From Heterobilharzia americana (Eukaryota; Platyhelminthes; Trematoda; Strigeidida; Schistosomatidae), in NCBI GenBank assembly GCA_944470555.2, contig OX104132.1:7821755-7885754 (forward strand): DNA of 64,000 nt, given 5' to 3'. Below, in pieces: positions 1 to 12,310 of this stretch; the first letter of the stretch is position 1; every line of letters begins with the position of its first letter. The notes beneath the pieces were generated by a model that saw only the letters and a program-made list of their open reading frames with translations, did not search any database and had not been told where the DNA came from. The position numbers were made by a program, and so were the translations under genes.

Positions 1-43
1 AAAGTAAAGCCAGAAGGACCACGGATAACCGATACGTTTTCAA

Positions 44-808
44 TTGAAATCACAGATAGAAGTGGAAGTATTCATCAAGGCAGAATCTGTCTTAGCGAAA
101 AACACTGTCTTCACAGGAATAAAGACAGTTCTTGATAAGACAGTGGTGGAGAGGTGGGTATACAACCAGGCTCACAGACCTGACAGTCAAGAGGCTGCAA
201 AGCCGCAACATACTAAAGCAGTAGGTACCTCCACCAATATAGCCAAGCCTAGGACTTCTTCCACAAACTCTATCAAGCCGAATATACGGGAAAATACACC
301 AACCAACGTGGAGACGGAAGACTGTGAAATGCATGATTTGACTCAACCACGTGAGACTGTAGATCTAGACGTATCCATAGAAAGCCTCAAAGTGAAACCT
401 GACACAGCACTTAACGTGATAGAACTCTCGCTGAGGTCTGCTGGAGGCCTAAAGTCTACTAACCACGCCAGCCTAGATCCTAGGATATCGGCCACTCGAT
501 ATGCAACAGATGAACCAATGCTCCCGTGGAACCCAAGACGTAGAGACGGAAGCAGAAAGCATATGATGATCCGAAGTGATCCCGTTATCCCCCCTGCAAT
601 TGACAGAGGTACGAACACTAGCTCTACCAAGAAGATTCTGTGCACTGAGCTAAGTCTCACTAGTAACGAGAACAAAAACAGCCGTCACAGCAACCCAAAC
701 TTGTCGTTTACTAATGAAAAAAGCCAACATAAAACCACCTTTAATAGAATGTCAGCGGGTTACTTTGTGAGGAAAACTTTGGTCGGCTGCATGGCACTGG
801 TTTACTAG
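44..808 (+). pseudogene. ORF1-like open frame of CR1 copy A
   Basis: An open frame of about 254 codons rich in Ser, Thr, Asn and Lys lies directly upstream of the endonuclease frame of the same LINE, where ORF1 is expected. It begins at a TTG and the frame is open further upstream, so its true start is unknown. No zinc finger, coiled coil or other named domain is visible. Its assignment rests on position and strand only, and it could be partly non-coding. Confidence 0.4.
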
Positions 809-1108
809 GAGACAGCCCCCCGATCCAACATAACGCCAGTTACGTCCGTTGTGAGTTGCAATGGAAGGCAGTCACTGGTAAGGAATGCAACGCAGAACGG
901 AAGTTTACACGGGCAACAAAAACACGATGATTTTTTATCCAATGCATCCCTATCAGCTGCAGCTCTGGCCAAACAACTGAAACCCCTTACTCTGCACCTC
1001 TAATCTTAGCTCCCTCGGAGCAACAGAAAGGACAGTCAAACATACACACAAATCCTAGACACCAACTGCCCAAATGGTGTCAACAGATGCGAAAGCACAA
1101 CTGGCCTG

Positions 1109-2302
1109 TTGAATTCTCCAAGTGGTATCACCAGCCCTACACACCCACCACGTACAATATTAAAACTACCTACCCTCTGTGTAACAGATACTAGAGACGA
1201 CGCTTGCATGAGGTCAAACTCTGTTTATTTGGATACAACGTGCGCACTGAACACAAATAAAAACATTGCTCTGTTCTCCCCTGATAAAGGTGATACTATT
1301 TCAAGTCACTGTGCGACCGATTTACTACTAGGATATCCTAGTAACTCTACAGCTACAAATGAACAGGGTGTAGAGACGTTCTGTAACGCAACGGCGTCAG
1401 ACTATAGTCAATCAAGCGACACTGAGATACCTTTTGGCTTGTTTAGCGAACTAGAAAGCTTTGCACACTATTGCTCTTCCTACTTGTACATCGTTCTCAT
1501 AAAAGCAAGGCCCATCCTTAGCAAACCATCGATATTAAGAGGAAACGCACTCATATATAAGCCGCCGGTAATAATTATCACAGAGTCTTGGTGTCACGCA
1601 AACATACCAGATGAAGAGATAAGTATTGACATGTATACACATTTCCGATGTGACCGGAGTAACAAGAAAGGAGGAGGCTGCCTGATGTACTTCCTGTACA
1701 TTCTCACCGTATTCAGGTCGGAAAATATGGTTCTTGATGAGGTAAGTGACCCTCTGTGGGTTACAGTACACCACAGGAATGCTACAGCATTGGTGGGATG
1801 TGTTTACAGAGCACCTGGTACCTTTAACAATCATGAGATTCCACTGATTACGGCTCTGGAACATGTATCCACTCTCCCATATGATCATAAGATCATATGC
1901 GGTGACTTTAACCGACCTGAAATTAGGTGGGATTCACTTACTGGTCCAGCTAGATGTGACAACGTTTTCCATACACTGTCTACTTTTGGGTGGAAGCAAA
2001 CTGTTACAACTACAAGAGGTGACAATGTATTGGACTTAATATTTTGCCATAACATAAATCCTATTTCGACAAATGTAGTCTCCAGGTTCCCAGGAAGTGG
2101 TCACAATACGGTATTATGCGCACTGCCACTTCCTGCAACTACTACTTCAATTGGTACTTCCACTACACACCAAATAGTATGTAGAGACTATGATAGAACG
2201 GATTGGCAGCAGATGTGTCCAGTGATTAGGTGCATTGACTGGGGATCATTCCTCACCACTACAGACCTCAAACTAACCATTGATATGTTTTACTACAACT
2301 AG
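1109..2302 (+). pseudogene. CR1 copy A endonuclease domain
   Basis: From about residue 150 this 397-codon frame carries the marks of a LINE APE-type endonuclease: IIITESW (metal-binding Glu), a GGG turn, the VYRAPG motif, GDFN (catalytic Asp and Asn) and VLDLIF. The final SDH motif reads SGH, so the Asp that orients the catalytic His has been lost. The first ~150 residues do not resemble an endonuclease and are probably frame-shifted or spacer sequence. The reverse transcriptase follows after a stop and short gap. The copy is inactive as it stands. Confidence 0.75.
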
Positions 2303-2347
2303 AAAACCTGTATCGATACCATCGTTACACTGAAAGGTTTCAAAAAA

Positions 2348-4342
2348 ATGCCACCAAACAATAAGCCATATATACTTCCCAATGCTCGTAGAAAGTTACG
2401 CAAACTCTCAACAAGATACTACAGACATCACGACGTCGACGCACTTCGGTTGATTCTTGGTACTCTTAACTCTATCTCGCACAAACATGATTTGCGTTCG
2501 AGGAATGAAGAGAGTAGTGCACTAGCTAGCTCATCTAGAGTATATGCTCCCTCAGCACTCCTTAAGAAGCAATCGAATTGCACAAGACATAAAATTCCTC
2601 TTCTTATCCATGACACCAAAGCTTATAATGATCCAGTGGACATGTGTGGAGTATTCGGCGACTTATTTGCAGTCAGTTATCTGGAACCTATATGTTTTTC
2701 GTAAGACACTAGCGTGGTCTGCACTTTTAAAAGCTATTCTTCTCGACTAACAACAATAGATACGGTTGAATTTACATACTCTAATATTCACCAAGCCATT
2801 ATGACGCTAAAATGCTCCAGCGGCGCTGGCACAGAAGGAATGTTGTCACATTTCTTTAAATTTGGTGGCCCTGATATTCCATCACTATTACTTAAAATAT
2901 TTTCTCTCCCTTTGGAATCTTTCACATACACTGATATATGAAAAACATCATTTATTCTCCCTAGATATAAATCTGGTTCAAAAACACTGGCCAGTAACTA
3001 CAGACCAGTAAATATTACGCATGTAGTTTCCAGAATTATGGGGAAAGTTATTAAAGAAGGCATTCTTCAGTACATGCTTAATGGCAACATCATCGCATCG
3101 AGTCAACATGGGTTCCTAAAATCAAGGTTTCGTATAACTCGCCATCTTGACTTCTTTAACTTCATAACCACTATGCGCGACCGACACCAATTAGTCCTTG
3201 TACTCTATCTGGACATTTCAAAGGCGTTTGACAGGGCCGATCACCTGTAGTTAATAAGTAAGTCGATGACTATGGGAATTGACTATCCACTTTTGGGATG
3301 GATCAAGTCTTCCCTCAGTAATCGCACTCAAGTGGTGAAGGTAGATTCACACACTTTGAAACCCAGGCCAATCACCTCTGGTGTTGTTCACTGCAGTGTA
3401 TTAGGTCCTCTTCTCTTTACTTTATGCGTTAATGACATCTGCAGCTGCTTTGCATACGGTAAACCATTCTTGTTTCCTGGTGGCCTAAAAGTTGCGTACA
3501 CATTCACCCGTGATAACTTATCCCACTTCCAAGTACTAATACAAAGGGAGCTCGATATAATATCCTCATGATCTGCTGCTTGTAAACTTCAGTTCAATAT
3601 ATGCAAATGTGGCTGGATATGTTTTGGTGCTCCATGGGTGGATATCTAACTACACCTTCAGTCTACGAAGCTTCCTGTTCTTAAAAGTGCATGTGACCTT
3701 GGACTGAGATATTCTGAGGACCTCACATTTTCTGAACAGGTAGCATCACAGACTCACAAATCTAGGATCCTGATGGGTCGCATAGCTCGTAACTTCCACT
3801 TCAGAGAAGTCAAGCTGCTACCCTACAAAACTTGCGTACGTCCACCGCTAGAATACTGTCTATTTACACTGAGTGGTATCCGCATAATAGACAAACATAA
3901 AATAGGTGTCCAAAGGTATTTCACAGCTAGATTATTAGTACACGACTGCAAACAGGACTACAGCTCCAGGTGCAGAACGCTAAGTCTAGAAACACTTTGG
4001 ATGAGCCGACTCAAAATTAACCTGACACTTTTCTTTAATGTGTTACATAAACACACGTTTACAGCCAGTGGTGAGTTTCAGTTCCAACACAACAGTTGTT
4101 ACGGTCTGCGCAACCACGCCCATAGCGTCAAAATGAAGTCGTTGAAGTCCTGCCTGTGCGCAAACTTCTTTGCCGTCAAATTCTCTCAGTCGTGGAACAG
4201 ACTTCCAGCTGAAGTGAAGGCCTTCAAATCGACCTCTGAATTTGGTCGGTTACTGGCTGACTTCTTAGCATCTGGTGACATACGGCTTATCGAATACACC
4301 AACAGTCTTTTTCACGACACCTTGTATACCCGGCTCTCTTAA
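2348..4342 (+). pseudogene. CR1 copy A reverse transcriptase and C-terminus, broken
   Basis: The frame is interrupted by a TGA at 2939-2941, where Trp would fit, by stops near 3250 and 3571, and by frame changes. Recognisable pieces are NYRPVNI and the QHGF block, motif A LDISKAFD near 3210-3240, and motif B with SVLGPLLF near 3390-3420, where the usual PQG has been replaced. Motif C is destroyed: the FADDLK block reads FPGGLK near 3470. From 3773 to 4342 is the C-terminal region ending in the usual WNRLP-type block. The loss of both catalytic Asp residues in motif C rules out activity. Confidence 0.75.
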
Positions 4343-4683
4343 TGTATCATGAGAACCACCACACACACACTGGCCTTTTATATGAAGCGTTGAGGAGACT
4401 CCCAATAGTTACCACCTCAAACCAACGGCATATTGTGCCCCACCCAACACAGTAATCAAAAACAGAAATCCTACACCACATGACAGCATGAAATTTATAT
4501 TTTTAAATACTGTATAGGAAAGGGATATACAGGGAGAAACATGAACATAGAAAACGCTCTCATTGTTGAAATCCTTGCTTTCTCCGCCGCTGATTTGTTT
4601 ATTTTTTCTCGTTGTAGAAAAATAATTCAGTTTTAAACGTTGACGTTGTTGCCATCGAGAATTAATTACTTAGGGAACAGACC
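4343..4683. other. LINE 3' flank, no gene seen
   Basis: This stretch holds a short CA-rich run near 4360 and AT-rich sequence. It is probably the 3' untranslated region of CR1 copy A followed by unrelated flank. No gene or structured element is recognised. Confidence 0.5.
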
Positions 4684-4703
4684 CCCGAACTGACAAAAAT
4701 GGG
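4684..4703 (+). repeat. Left terminal inverted repeat
   Basis: CCCGAACTGACAAAAATGGG. Its reverse complement matches 7457-7476 with one difference (G/A at the fourth base). GGGAAAA units follow inward. Confidence 0.65.
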
Positions 4704-5060
4704 AAAAAAATTGGGAAAACTAATGGTAAATGGGGAAAATATGGGGAAATGCAACAAAATATCCCCATTTCCCCCCTTTTAATCCATTTTGTCCCCATGT
4801 TTTCCCCACCATTTCCCCCTTTTCCTCAATTATGTCCCCACAATTTCCCGCTTTATCCGCGCGTTTTCCGTTTGCTTGTCTAAATTTTTCCGCAACGATT
4901 TGATACTTTACCAACCCGATTTTTCTCGCTTGTCTCCATTTCTTCACCAAAATCTCATAGTTTATACGCCCCATTTCTCTTGTTCCCCCCCCCCACGCAT
5001 TACCATTCTACCCGTTGTCCTCAATTATTCACCGCGGTTTCACAATTCCTACGCTTAATA
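4704..5060. repeat. Subterminal GGGGAAA then TTTCCCC tract
   Basis: About 60 bases of G-rich units (ggggaaa) switch at about 4760 to a long run of C-rich units (ttccccc) on the same strand, so the left end can itself fold back. Spacing is irregular and the tract decays towards 5060. A C8-9 run lies near 4986. A similar C-rich run at 7325-7456 borders the right terminus. Confidence 0.6.
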
Positions 5061-5397
5061 GTCATACACCTTTCCCTATTTTTCACATCCTACGTATTCG
5101 CCTTTTGTACGCCGAATTTTTTCTTCCTTTCTTGATTATGAGTAATAATTACGAACATTGGAATGTCTAGTCCCCCGACGTGTTTACCCATTTACCTACA
5201 AGTCTCTTTAATGCTTACGGCATTACGCTCTTACATCCCCTGTAGAACGATGCTTTATACCTGAGCAGAAAGTACTCACGGGTACGCATGTTTCTCGAAG
5301 AAGACAATTGGTAGAAAAATTGTATGCGTATATTTTAAAATTATAACCAAACATTTTAATTATTTATCTCGTACCTTCAAAGCAGTTGCGAGATTTA

Positions 5398-7128
5398 TCA
5401 CCAGCCATCGCATGCGTCACCTGTAGGAATAAAAGACAAGCTGTTAGCTGCAGTTTCCCCATACATACAAATTGACCTGAATTTCACCTACATTTTAGTG
5501 AATGATTGGAGGCATTGACAAACGTCCGTGCCACCAGTTACTTACTTTGTTTTTTCCGTTGGCAGCGCTTGCTGATTTTATCCCTCAAATCATGGGAACA
5601 GGATTTGGTGGTTGAATCCATGGTATTTTCGAGTTCATTCTCGCTCAGAGTTGCTGAGATGAACCTACTTGCGACAACGGCTGCGGGGATGCAATTATCA
5701 ATTCCATACTCACCCCTCATTTTCCGATATAATGTTAACCTATTGAAGGCACCTTTTGTCAGTGTTCCACGTAAGGTGTACTTTGCCGCCAACGGCGGAG
5801 TGATGATTGTCGAAATCATCACTCTGAGGGATGACATCGGGTCTCCCTACAGCCTTCTAGTGACTTTCGCCGTCTGCCAAATTGAATCAGTGTACATTAA
5901 CTTACGAATTTGTCACGAAGCCGGTCGTCTTTCAATGAAGATTCCAGTACTTGGACATCTCCATCGGTGTTCGGCGGGAATCGGAAGTTGAAGTCATCCG
6001 TTTGCAGACATGTTCCCTGTTCCACTCCCTTGTGAGCCTTCAATAACTGTAACATTTCCATTTGCCTTTTCTCCACACGGCAAACGCGCTCTGTATGGGA
6101 TAGGTTTTAGGGTAGTGGGGGTACCTGTTAGCTTGGTGATAGCGGACAGTAGAATGTTGTGATCCGTCTTCAAAGTAATGCGGGAGATTGATGTTTACTG
6201 AAAAAGTCACTTACGTGGTGCTAACATGCGTTGGCGATGAAGTTGCAATTGGATAAGTCGCAGTAGGAGGCCTGAGAAATTAATCATAGATTGAATGCTT
6301 ACCCAGCAACAGGAGATATTTCACTTGTAAGGAAAGTTGTTATTGGATACGTTGATGGGGCAGACTTAAGCTGCATTCTATAGACGTCCATATCCACGGA
6401 ACCATCTACGTATTCCGTGGTTTCTTTACTTTTGACCCTAACTGTAAAATATATGTGTGCATGGTTAATCTTACCGCTTCGATTTCTTTGCAAGTATTGG
6501 AAGAGTATCTTCATCATCTTCCTCATCACACGCGAAGGCCTTACGAAGTATACGTAATTGCTTTTTCGCCTTAGCGAGCGATGCTATATTTCATAAATTG
6601 ACTACCTGGTTAACTTACGACTTTCATACAGACTGTTGCAATTTATCAGCTTCCAATCTGCAAGCCCTTCATGCAGTGGTTTACTAGTCTCTTCCTGTAA
6701 AGCAACTGTTGCAGCATCTAAATGTTTCATGAATTACACATTGACAATTGTAAGTGGTGTGTTAACATACTATTCGTGACAGTCTGTTCCCCAAAGTCGA
6801 TAGCGAGTGATGCCCCCATGTGTTGAGTAGATCCAAAGTCACTGTGAAGTTCAGGCACGACAGTTATATCATGCCCAGCAGCCACTGCACTAGACAGATC
6901 ACTCAGAATCAAGGATAACGGTGGCATCGGTCTTTTTCATCGGCGATAAATCGTAAACCGATGACAATCAGATAAATTAGACGTCTTTTCAGAAGGAGAG
7001 CACCTTGTACCACTAATCGACAATGGCTCCAACTACATGTTTTCAAAAATCAATGAGTAAAATACACACAATTTAAAGATTTTTACAACGAACAAACGTA
7101 CCTTCATGCTACGAGACTGCAACGCCAT
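5398..7128 (-). pseudogene. Spliced DUF4806-like gene with micro-introns, probably disabled
   Basis: No single long frame exists, but on the minus strand a chain of exons joins in phase across short introns with GTAAGT-type donors and CAG/TAG acceptors. The exons are 7128-7102 (starts MALQSRSMK), 7032-6771, 6717-6619, 6583-6475, 6437-6303, 6271-6215, 6167-6125, 6090-5906, 5846-5546 and 5420-5398. The introns are 31-69 bases except the last (125), a size typical of schistosome 5' introns. Exon 4 has an acidic run (CDEEDDEDTLPIL). Exon 8 contains FRFPPNTDGDVQVLESSL and exon 9 LAAKYTLRGTLTKGAFNRL, which follow the pattern I remember for the uncharacterised DUF4806 domain (paired Leu-rich blocks, LA..Y, then K.AF..L.LY). 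Defects are an in-frame TGA in exon 2 (6937-6939) and a phase mismatch between exons 6 and 7. If exon 9 starts at 5873 instead, it reads a TAG. Function is unknown. The gene lies wholly inside the inverted-terminus element. Confidence 0.5.
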
Positions 7129-7324
7129 TAGTGCCGTTTTACAATGTCTGATGCGCTCAGTAAAACAACAGCTGTTACTTTTGTTTCAGTCTAAGCAACT
7201 GAAACATAAAATCAAACGGCAAAAAATAATAAAATTAAGTACTTAATGGATGATTTTAAGAAGTACGCAAAATATATCCTAATAGGTTGAATGTGCTGCG
7301 CTACAATAGCGAAAACGAATGTCA

Positions 7325-7456
7325 GCGTAATTTCCCCACTTTCCCCATTACTTCTTCTCGTCCCCCATGTTTTTCCCACTTTCCCCCAAAATTCCCAGCT
7401 AGCGCGAGTTTTCCCCCACTCTTCCCGCCTGTCGTCCCCGCTTTTTCCCACTTTTC
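7325..7456. repeat. Subterminal TTTCCCC tract, right end
   Basis: Irregular repeats of ttccccc/tttccca lie just inside the right inverted terminus and mirror the left-end tract. Such subterminal arrays often bind transposase in DNA transposons, but that role is only inferred here. Confidence 0.6.
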
Positions 7457-7476
7457 CCCATTTTTGTCAGTTTGGG
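7457..7476 (-). repeat. Right terminal inverted repeat
   Basis: On the minus strand it reads CCCAAACTGACAAAAATGGG, the inverted partner of 4684-4703. Flanking bases outside the two repeats do not form an obvious duplication. Confidence 0.65.
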
Positions 7477-8160
7477 CCACGGCTGAAACTACCCTTCATG
7501 GAGGGTAACCAGCTCTACTACGTTCAGAATACCTAACTACAACAAGCAGAAATAAAAATGTTCACTGGACTACAACTTCATAATTATCAATATCTAGGAT
7601 TAAGTCATCATCAAAGTGACCAGCAAAGTCCAACACTTACCGACTGCAGGGTTATCACGACCCGTGAAAACGGCGAACAAGATGTTCTGGAAGCCCGTTT
7701 GGTTCACTCAAACAAGCCTATTGCTTCTGGATGCTGGAGTTGGAAAGGTGAAGACATTTGGCTTTCAGTCATAATATTCATCAAGATTATGAATCTATGT
7801 CGTGGGTTGGTGTTAACAAGGATGAATTGTACAGTCCTGGAATTGTCAATGAAGCACAATATGTAAACAATTCATCAACTTTTCATCATTATCTCAAGCA
7901 AAAATTACAAACGGTTACAATGGAAGCATTAGCTTCAAGCTTTATTTTTCTCCGGGTAACACCTGTATTGTCTAGATACAAACCCGGTTTTTTGTTAGTG
8001 CGAAGACAATACTTCCACCTGTTTAACTTGTAAATTTTCTGCACACTTATTCTGCTGGGATGTTCCATCATATGAACATGTAGCACTGATATCTTCTAGT
8101 GACAACGTGTGGGGATTCAGATTACCTTCCATGGAGATGAACGTAATTTGTATATCAACT
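7477..8160. other. No gene recognised
   Basis: Open frames around 7558-8033 have no recognisable domain and no consistent coding signature. The stretch leads into a LINE-like 3' tail. Confidence 0.4.
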
Positions 8161-8229
8161 TATTCATACCTGTAAAAATGGTGTGTGCCTGTATATTCGG
8201 GAATAAATATTACCATTATTATTATTATA
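8161..8229 (+). repeat. LINE-like 3' tail with (ATT)n
   Basis: The sequence cctgtaaaaatgg followed within 50 bases by a short ATT repeat (attaccattattattattat) resembles the ends at 10945-11030 and 15842-15910. Together these look like 3' termini of one CR1-like family that ends in ATT-type microsatellites. The coding part of this copy is not recognisable. Confidence 0.4.
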
Positions 8230-10944
8230 AATATCTTTCTCGTTAATTCACACAAGTGACAGTACGCAAGGAGCGTGTAAAGTGTAACTTTTGTTTACAC
8301 ATCTGATAGCCGTAATACCGGCCCTTCAGCCGGTGCCAAGTCCGCGACTGACTACTTGGTCCATTTCAGCTGCATTAATCCCTCCGAAAAAAAGTGCGCC
8401 TACACGGCATCACTTGTGAACAACGTCTTAGTGTAAGAAAACGCAAGGTGGTGACCACGACGAAAATTACCAACGGTATGTTGAAACAGCCGACACCTTC
8501 CTTTTCAATTATTACGGAAAAACATTTCCCTTCTTTTTTACCATATGTGTGATCTGTTCCAACTACTTCCTTATGCTTCAAATACAGCACCATCTACTCG
8601 TTAGTGAAAAGCACACCCAGTAAATCACTTTGGAGTTGCGCTGCTCCGAACAAAGTTCTTTTGCGCTTGCGTTCTGCCTCAGACACTTAGTCAAATATTC
8701 GAAGCCTCGTTCTGATGCGTAAAGAAAACTCTATCAGCAAATGCAAGACTGCCATTTCTGAATTTCGGCCTCACTTTTTTAACAGCTTTAACTGTTATGG
8801 CCTTATTCATTTCCCTTCTGATATGTCGCGCTACCCCATCTGTAGATGAAAAATTTCCTTACTACCGGTTTCAGATTCTTCTTTTTTTCATGTATTCGCC
8901 GCCTGCTGCAGGCACCCCGTGCCACAAAGACCTGAGCTCTGGGGTAATCATAAGCCATTCTACAGGATCAGACGCTATACTTATATAGCCTCGGTGCAGC
9001 TGGAAACACTGACGAACACTTCCAAAATTTGAACCCAATGTTGTTTTAAGAAATGAGATAAATTGTGATTTCCTTAGCCAGCCCGGTGCCTTAGGGTGTA
9101 AAGCTCACTCAATCGCACACTTAAATACCACAAGGTTGCGTTTGCAGCAACTGCTGTTCAAGTGTTTCTGTTCAGTCAGAAATAGAGAGTGTACATGACC
9201 TGTGTTCATCGTATATCATATCTGTCACATACTTTCTACAGCTCACCAACCACAACTTCACCTTCTCCCACATGAAGAACGGCTCGAACAACATAATTAC
9301 CAGGAAAGTCTCATTTGTGCTTGCTGGGATTTCAGTGGAGCTGAAAGCATCAGATTTACTACACGGAAAGACCAACTGGTAAGAAAGCCATGTCAGCATT
9401 GGACTCCAGTGGCAAGCACAATGCAACAAAATCCGGATTCTCTGATACATAATGATGTCAAATAATAACCCAACTCACCCGGTCAAAATGTGGACACTTA
9501 TAAGTTTTGAACCGTCTTCAGCTGACTTAGGGCTGGGTGGCTGCAACCTTTGACACAAGTCCTACAGCCCGCTAAAAATAAAACTTCGAAGAGTTGCTGA
9601 GTTGGATGGTGATAACCATAACTGGAATCGTGGATATCTGCTGTATCACGAAGACTACAGTCGATGGGGCTGCGTTGTTCATCTATAAATGCCTAACCCT
9701 AACGGAGCTTCAGAACACTTATAATGAATGCCCAAGTCCGGAACAACACCAGAAAACAAGGCTTAAATCTGAAGCCCATCGACTATTCGCACGATTGATC
9801 ACAATGTCCCGACAACGCTAGACCCAGTATATACCCTTTATCCTTCCTTCCCTAAGGATTATAGTAACTACCTCCCCCTAACCCTGTAGATGTATATCAG
9901 AGCTCTTGCTGGTACACGAGTACAAGACAAAGTCGCCATCTTCGAGCATTTGTAATACAGCTTAAACTGGGATGTGAGAAATGCACCACATAAAACTTTA
10001 AAGGTATTCTACAGTTGGAATACAGAACTATATGGCCATTTACTCCTCGCGTTCTCTTCAGATACTCCAGTCGACAATATTGCTTTCACAAATTCTAGGA
10101 CAACCAACTTTATTTCTCATGCCTCTATATTTCTCTTTGTCACCGGATATGCAGATTATGATGGCGGATCATACCGGCACACTGGCCACGGCGATACGCT
10201 TCGGACATCTACTCAGTACGTGAGAACTATCATCTCTTACCGCCTATAAATGCAAAATCACCAGGAGCGAGCCAATACATCCCAGACTACAACCTCTCCT
10301 AAACACAGCTCCACTTAGGAGAGCAACCATAAACGTTGGTACAAAATGCCGTTTGCATCCAAACATGCCAATTCTTTCAGTCCCGACAACCACTGACCAG
10401 AAAACGAAACTAACCGAGAGAGACCTCATGTGGTGCGCTGACCTTGAAGTCTTATTGAATGGCTTCAGGTTGAGACCCCTTGTATTCTCCACCGTAAAAT
10501 GACAACGGCAGCTGAATGGAAGCGCACCCCTGGCTTTACTTGTTCAGGTGACTCTGTTTACAACATTACAGACCTAAACGATTGCCAAATTCTGCATGAC
10601 AACCCACAATGTCAGACTCAAATTTGTGTCCACCATCCATCTCAGTTTTGCTTTCCATCTGTAGACAGCACAAACCTACTGAGTGCAGACATATCTCCAG
10701 ATTCATTTGTTCTCAACTCTCGATGTGCAACATACTGTTGTAGATTTCATGACTCACTGGTGCTTCTCATACTGGGTAATTATACCCTCATTACTTTTCG
10801 CCACTGCTGTTTGACGTTATCGCTTTTATGCAATATTTGTGACAGGTAATATCCAAACAACTGTTTACTCCAGAAGACTTTGTACGGCACGATGATTTGT
10901 TTATTTTTAAACCTTTATAGCCTCAACAAGGAAATATCGTTTAG
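8230..10944. other. No gene recognised (8.2-10.9 kb)
   Basis: Several open frames of 60-116 codons on both strands (for example 9594-9821, 10032-10223 and 10499-10849) lack any motif I can name, and none joins convincingly to another. The region is probably ancient LINE debris, because it ends in a tail like those of other LINE fragments here. Confidence 0.4.
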
Positions 10945-11030
10945 ATATTGCCTGTAAAAATGACATGCGTTCGCATAACTCATTGTTCGAAATATATTAT
11001 CATTACCGTCACTTTTATTATTATTGCGGA
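10945..11030 (+). repeat. LINE-like 3' tail
   Basis: This stretch resembles 8161-8229 and 15842-15910: cctgtaaaaatg, then tcgaaatatattatcatta and a TTATTATTATT run. It marks the probable 3' end of a second decayed LINE fragment. Confidence 0.35.
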
Positions 11031-11879
11031 ACAAGTAAAGTCACTTATATGAGGCCATATAGTCAATACAACCGAATGCAACGCTCGGTGCCTATTTGTG
11101 TTGGTGTGTTTGGAATTCAGTTCATATTGTAGCTGCTCGCTCAGGCCAGCTCATTTGACTGTAGTTGCAGACTGCTCAGCAAAGCGCTAGCTTCATTAAA
11201 GAGGAAAAGACGCTTGAAGCCAGTTTATAAACTGTTGCATCCACAACATTTTCAGGGCATTGACTAATTTTGACCTCTTCCGAACAACCGCTCCAATTTT
11301 TTGTGATCACATCACTGCTGGCTGAGGTGTACGGCTTTCTTGGCAGCGCTTGTCACCCAACAATCTCATCTAAGTCAAACATAGCCTGAACCAGGGCTAG
11401 TACCCCTGAAATGCACTGTGCATCCAACTTAAACGTGGTCAGATATTTTTACTGACCAACAATGTGCACCTAACACAAATATAGGGTTTAACAATACTCC
11501 GTCGCATTCTAGAAAACTTTTTGGAAACACCGTATCACTCTATTTACAATCCCTCGTCATGCTTTACTTTAGACGTGGTTTGAAAGCACTGGGGTCGACT
11601 CCGCAGTCACTCAGTGGAAGGACTGCTGAGCTAGGGAAATGTTCACGCCGACAGTAATCTACAAATCCTTTGCAAACCGATCATTCCTCTAAAATCAATG
11701 AATAAGGCCCCACCGATACGAAAGGGAAACTATGCTTCTGCCTCACAGCTTTATTTGCATATGTAACCCTAGTGAAGCGAAAAAGCGGTTTCTCACACTA
11801 AGCTGATCATTATCAATAAAATTTCCCCTCTTTGAAGGTGACGTCTATATTTCACCGGTGTTGCATAAGGTATTTCTAA
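11031..11879. other. No gene recognised
   Basis: No open frame longer than 60 codons and no repeat structure was seen. The stretch lies between LINE fragments. Confidence 0.4.
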
Positions 11880-12310
11880 CCTGTAAATCCCTCACAAACT
11901 CCTATATCTAGGATACAGCCCTAATCCTGCCAAGGAATAAATCCGGCCGAAAACCGAAAGTGAGAAATGTAACTGTCATAACGTCTTGTGTTACGCAGGA
12001 GATGGTTTATGAGGGCGTTCTTCAGAGCATGTCAAACAACAGTATTATCACATCCTCTTGGCAGATATTATCTAGATTAAGATAGGCTTCAACCTGTCAT
12101 TCTAGCTTTTTTGATCTCATCACTACTCTGCGTAGTTGACAGTAAGGAGTCCTTGTACTGAATCTTGACATTTCTGGGGCATTCAGCTATGGCGACAACT
12201 TGCTGTCAACAGGCAAACTGCAGATTCCGGAAACCGACCATCTGTTGTCAGTACAGATTAGCTTTTTCTCAGGAGTTGCGACCGATCACCAATGTTTTAG
12301 TCATGCTTCC
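11880..12310 (+). pseudogene. CR1 reverse-transcriptase relic
   Basis: Three-frame reading recovers pieces that line up in order with CR1 copy A: a PRNKSG block near 11935, MVYEGVLQSMSNNSIITSS near 12000-12055, FFDLITTLR near 12110, and LVLNLDISGAF (motif A region) near 12150-12185. Stops and frame changes are frequent. This is an old, isolated fragment of the fingers/palm region, and the endonuclease part does not directly precede it. Confidence 0.65.

Larger units (their letters stand above)
1..4500 (+). mobile_element. Decayed CR1/jockey-superfamily LINE, copy A
   Basis: The order ORF1-like frame, apurinic-type endonuclease, reverse transcriptase and C-terminal domain is that of a CR1-clade non-LTR retrotransposon. 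It would nick chromosomal DNA and prime reverse transcription from the nick. All parts are on the plus strand and in the right order, but stops and frame changes break the second ORF into at least four pieces and two catalytic motifs are altered, so this copy cannot be autonomous. The left end may lie outside the window. The 3' end is placed by eye in the AT-rich stretch near 4500, after the last coding stop at 4342. Confidence 0.8.
4684..7476. mobile_element. Element with inverted termini and TTTCCCC-rich ends
   Basis: The two ends are inverted copies of a 20-base sequence (4684-4703 and 7457-7476, one mismatch). Each is followed inward by an irregular run of GGGGAAA/TTTCCCC units (to about 5060 on the left, from about 7325 on the right). 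The structure suggests a class II DNA transposon with subterminal repeats. No clear target duplication is visible next to the termini, so the exact ends and superfamily are uncertain. A spliced minus-strand gene with a DUF4806-like domain fills the interior and may be the element's own gene or captured cargo. No transposase catalytic triad was recognised. Confidence 0.55.

Noticed and set aside
5506..5991. 161-codon plus-strand frame
   Set aside because: It is the antisense shadow of minus-strand exons with proper splice sites and a domain pattern.
4683..7479. Target-site duplication for the inverted-terminus element
   Set aside because: Flanking bases (gaacagacc against ccacggct) do not match at 2-9 bases in a convincing way.
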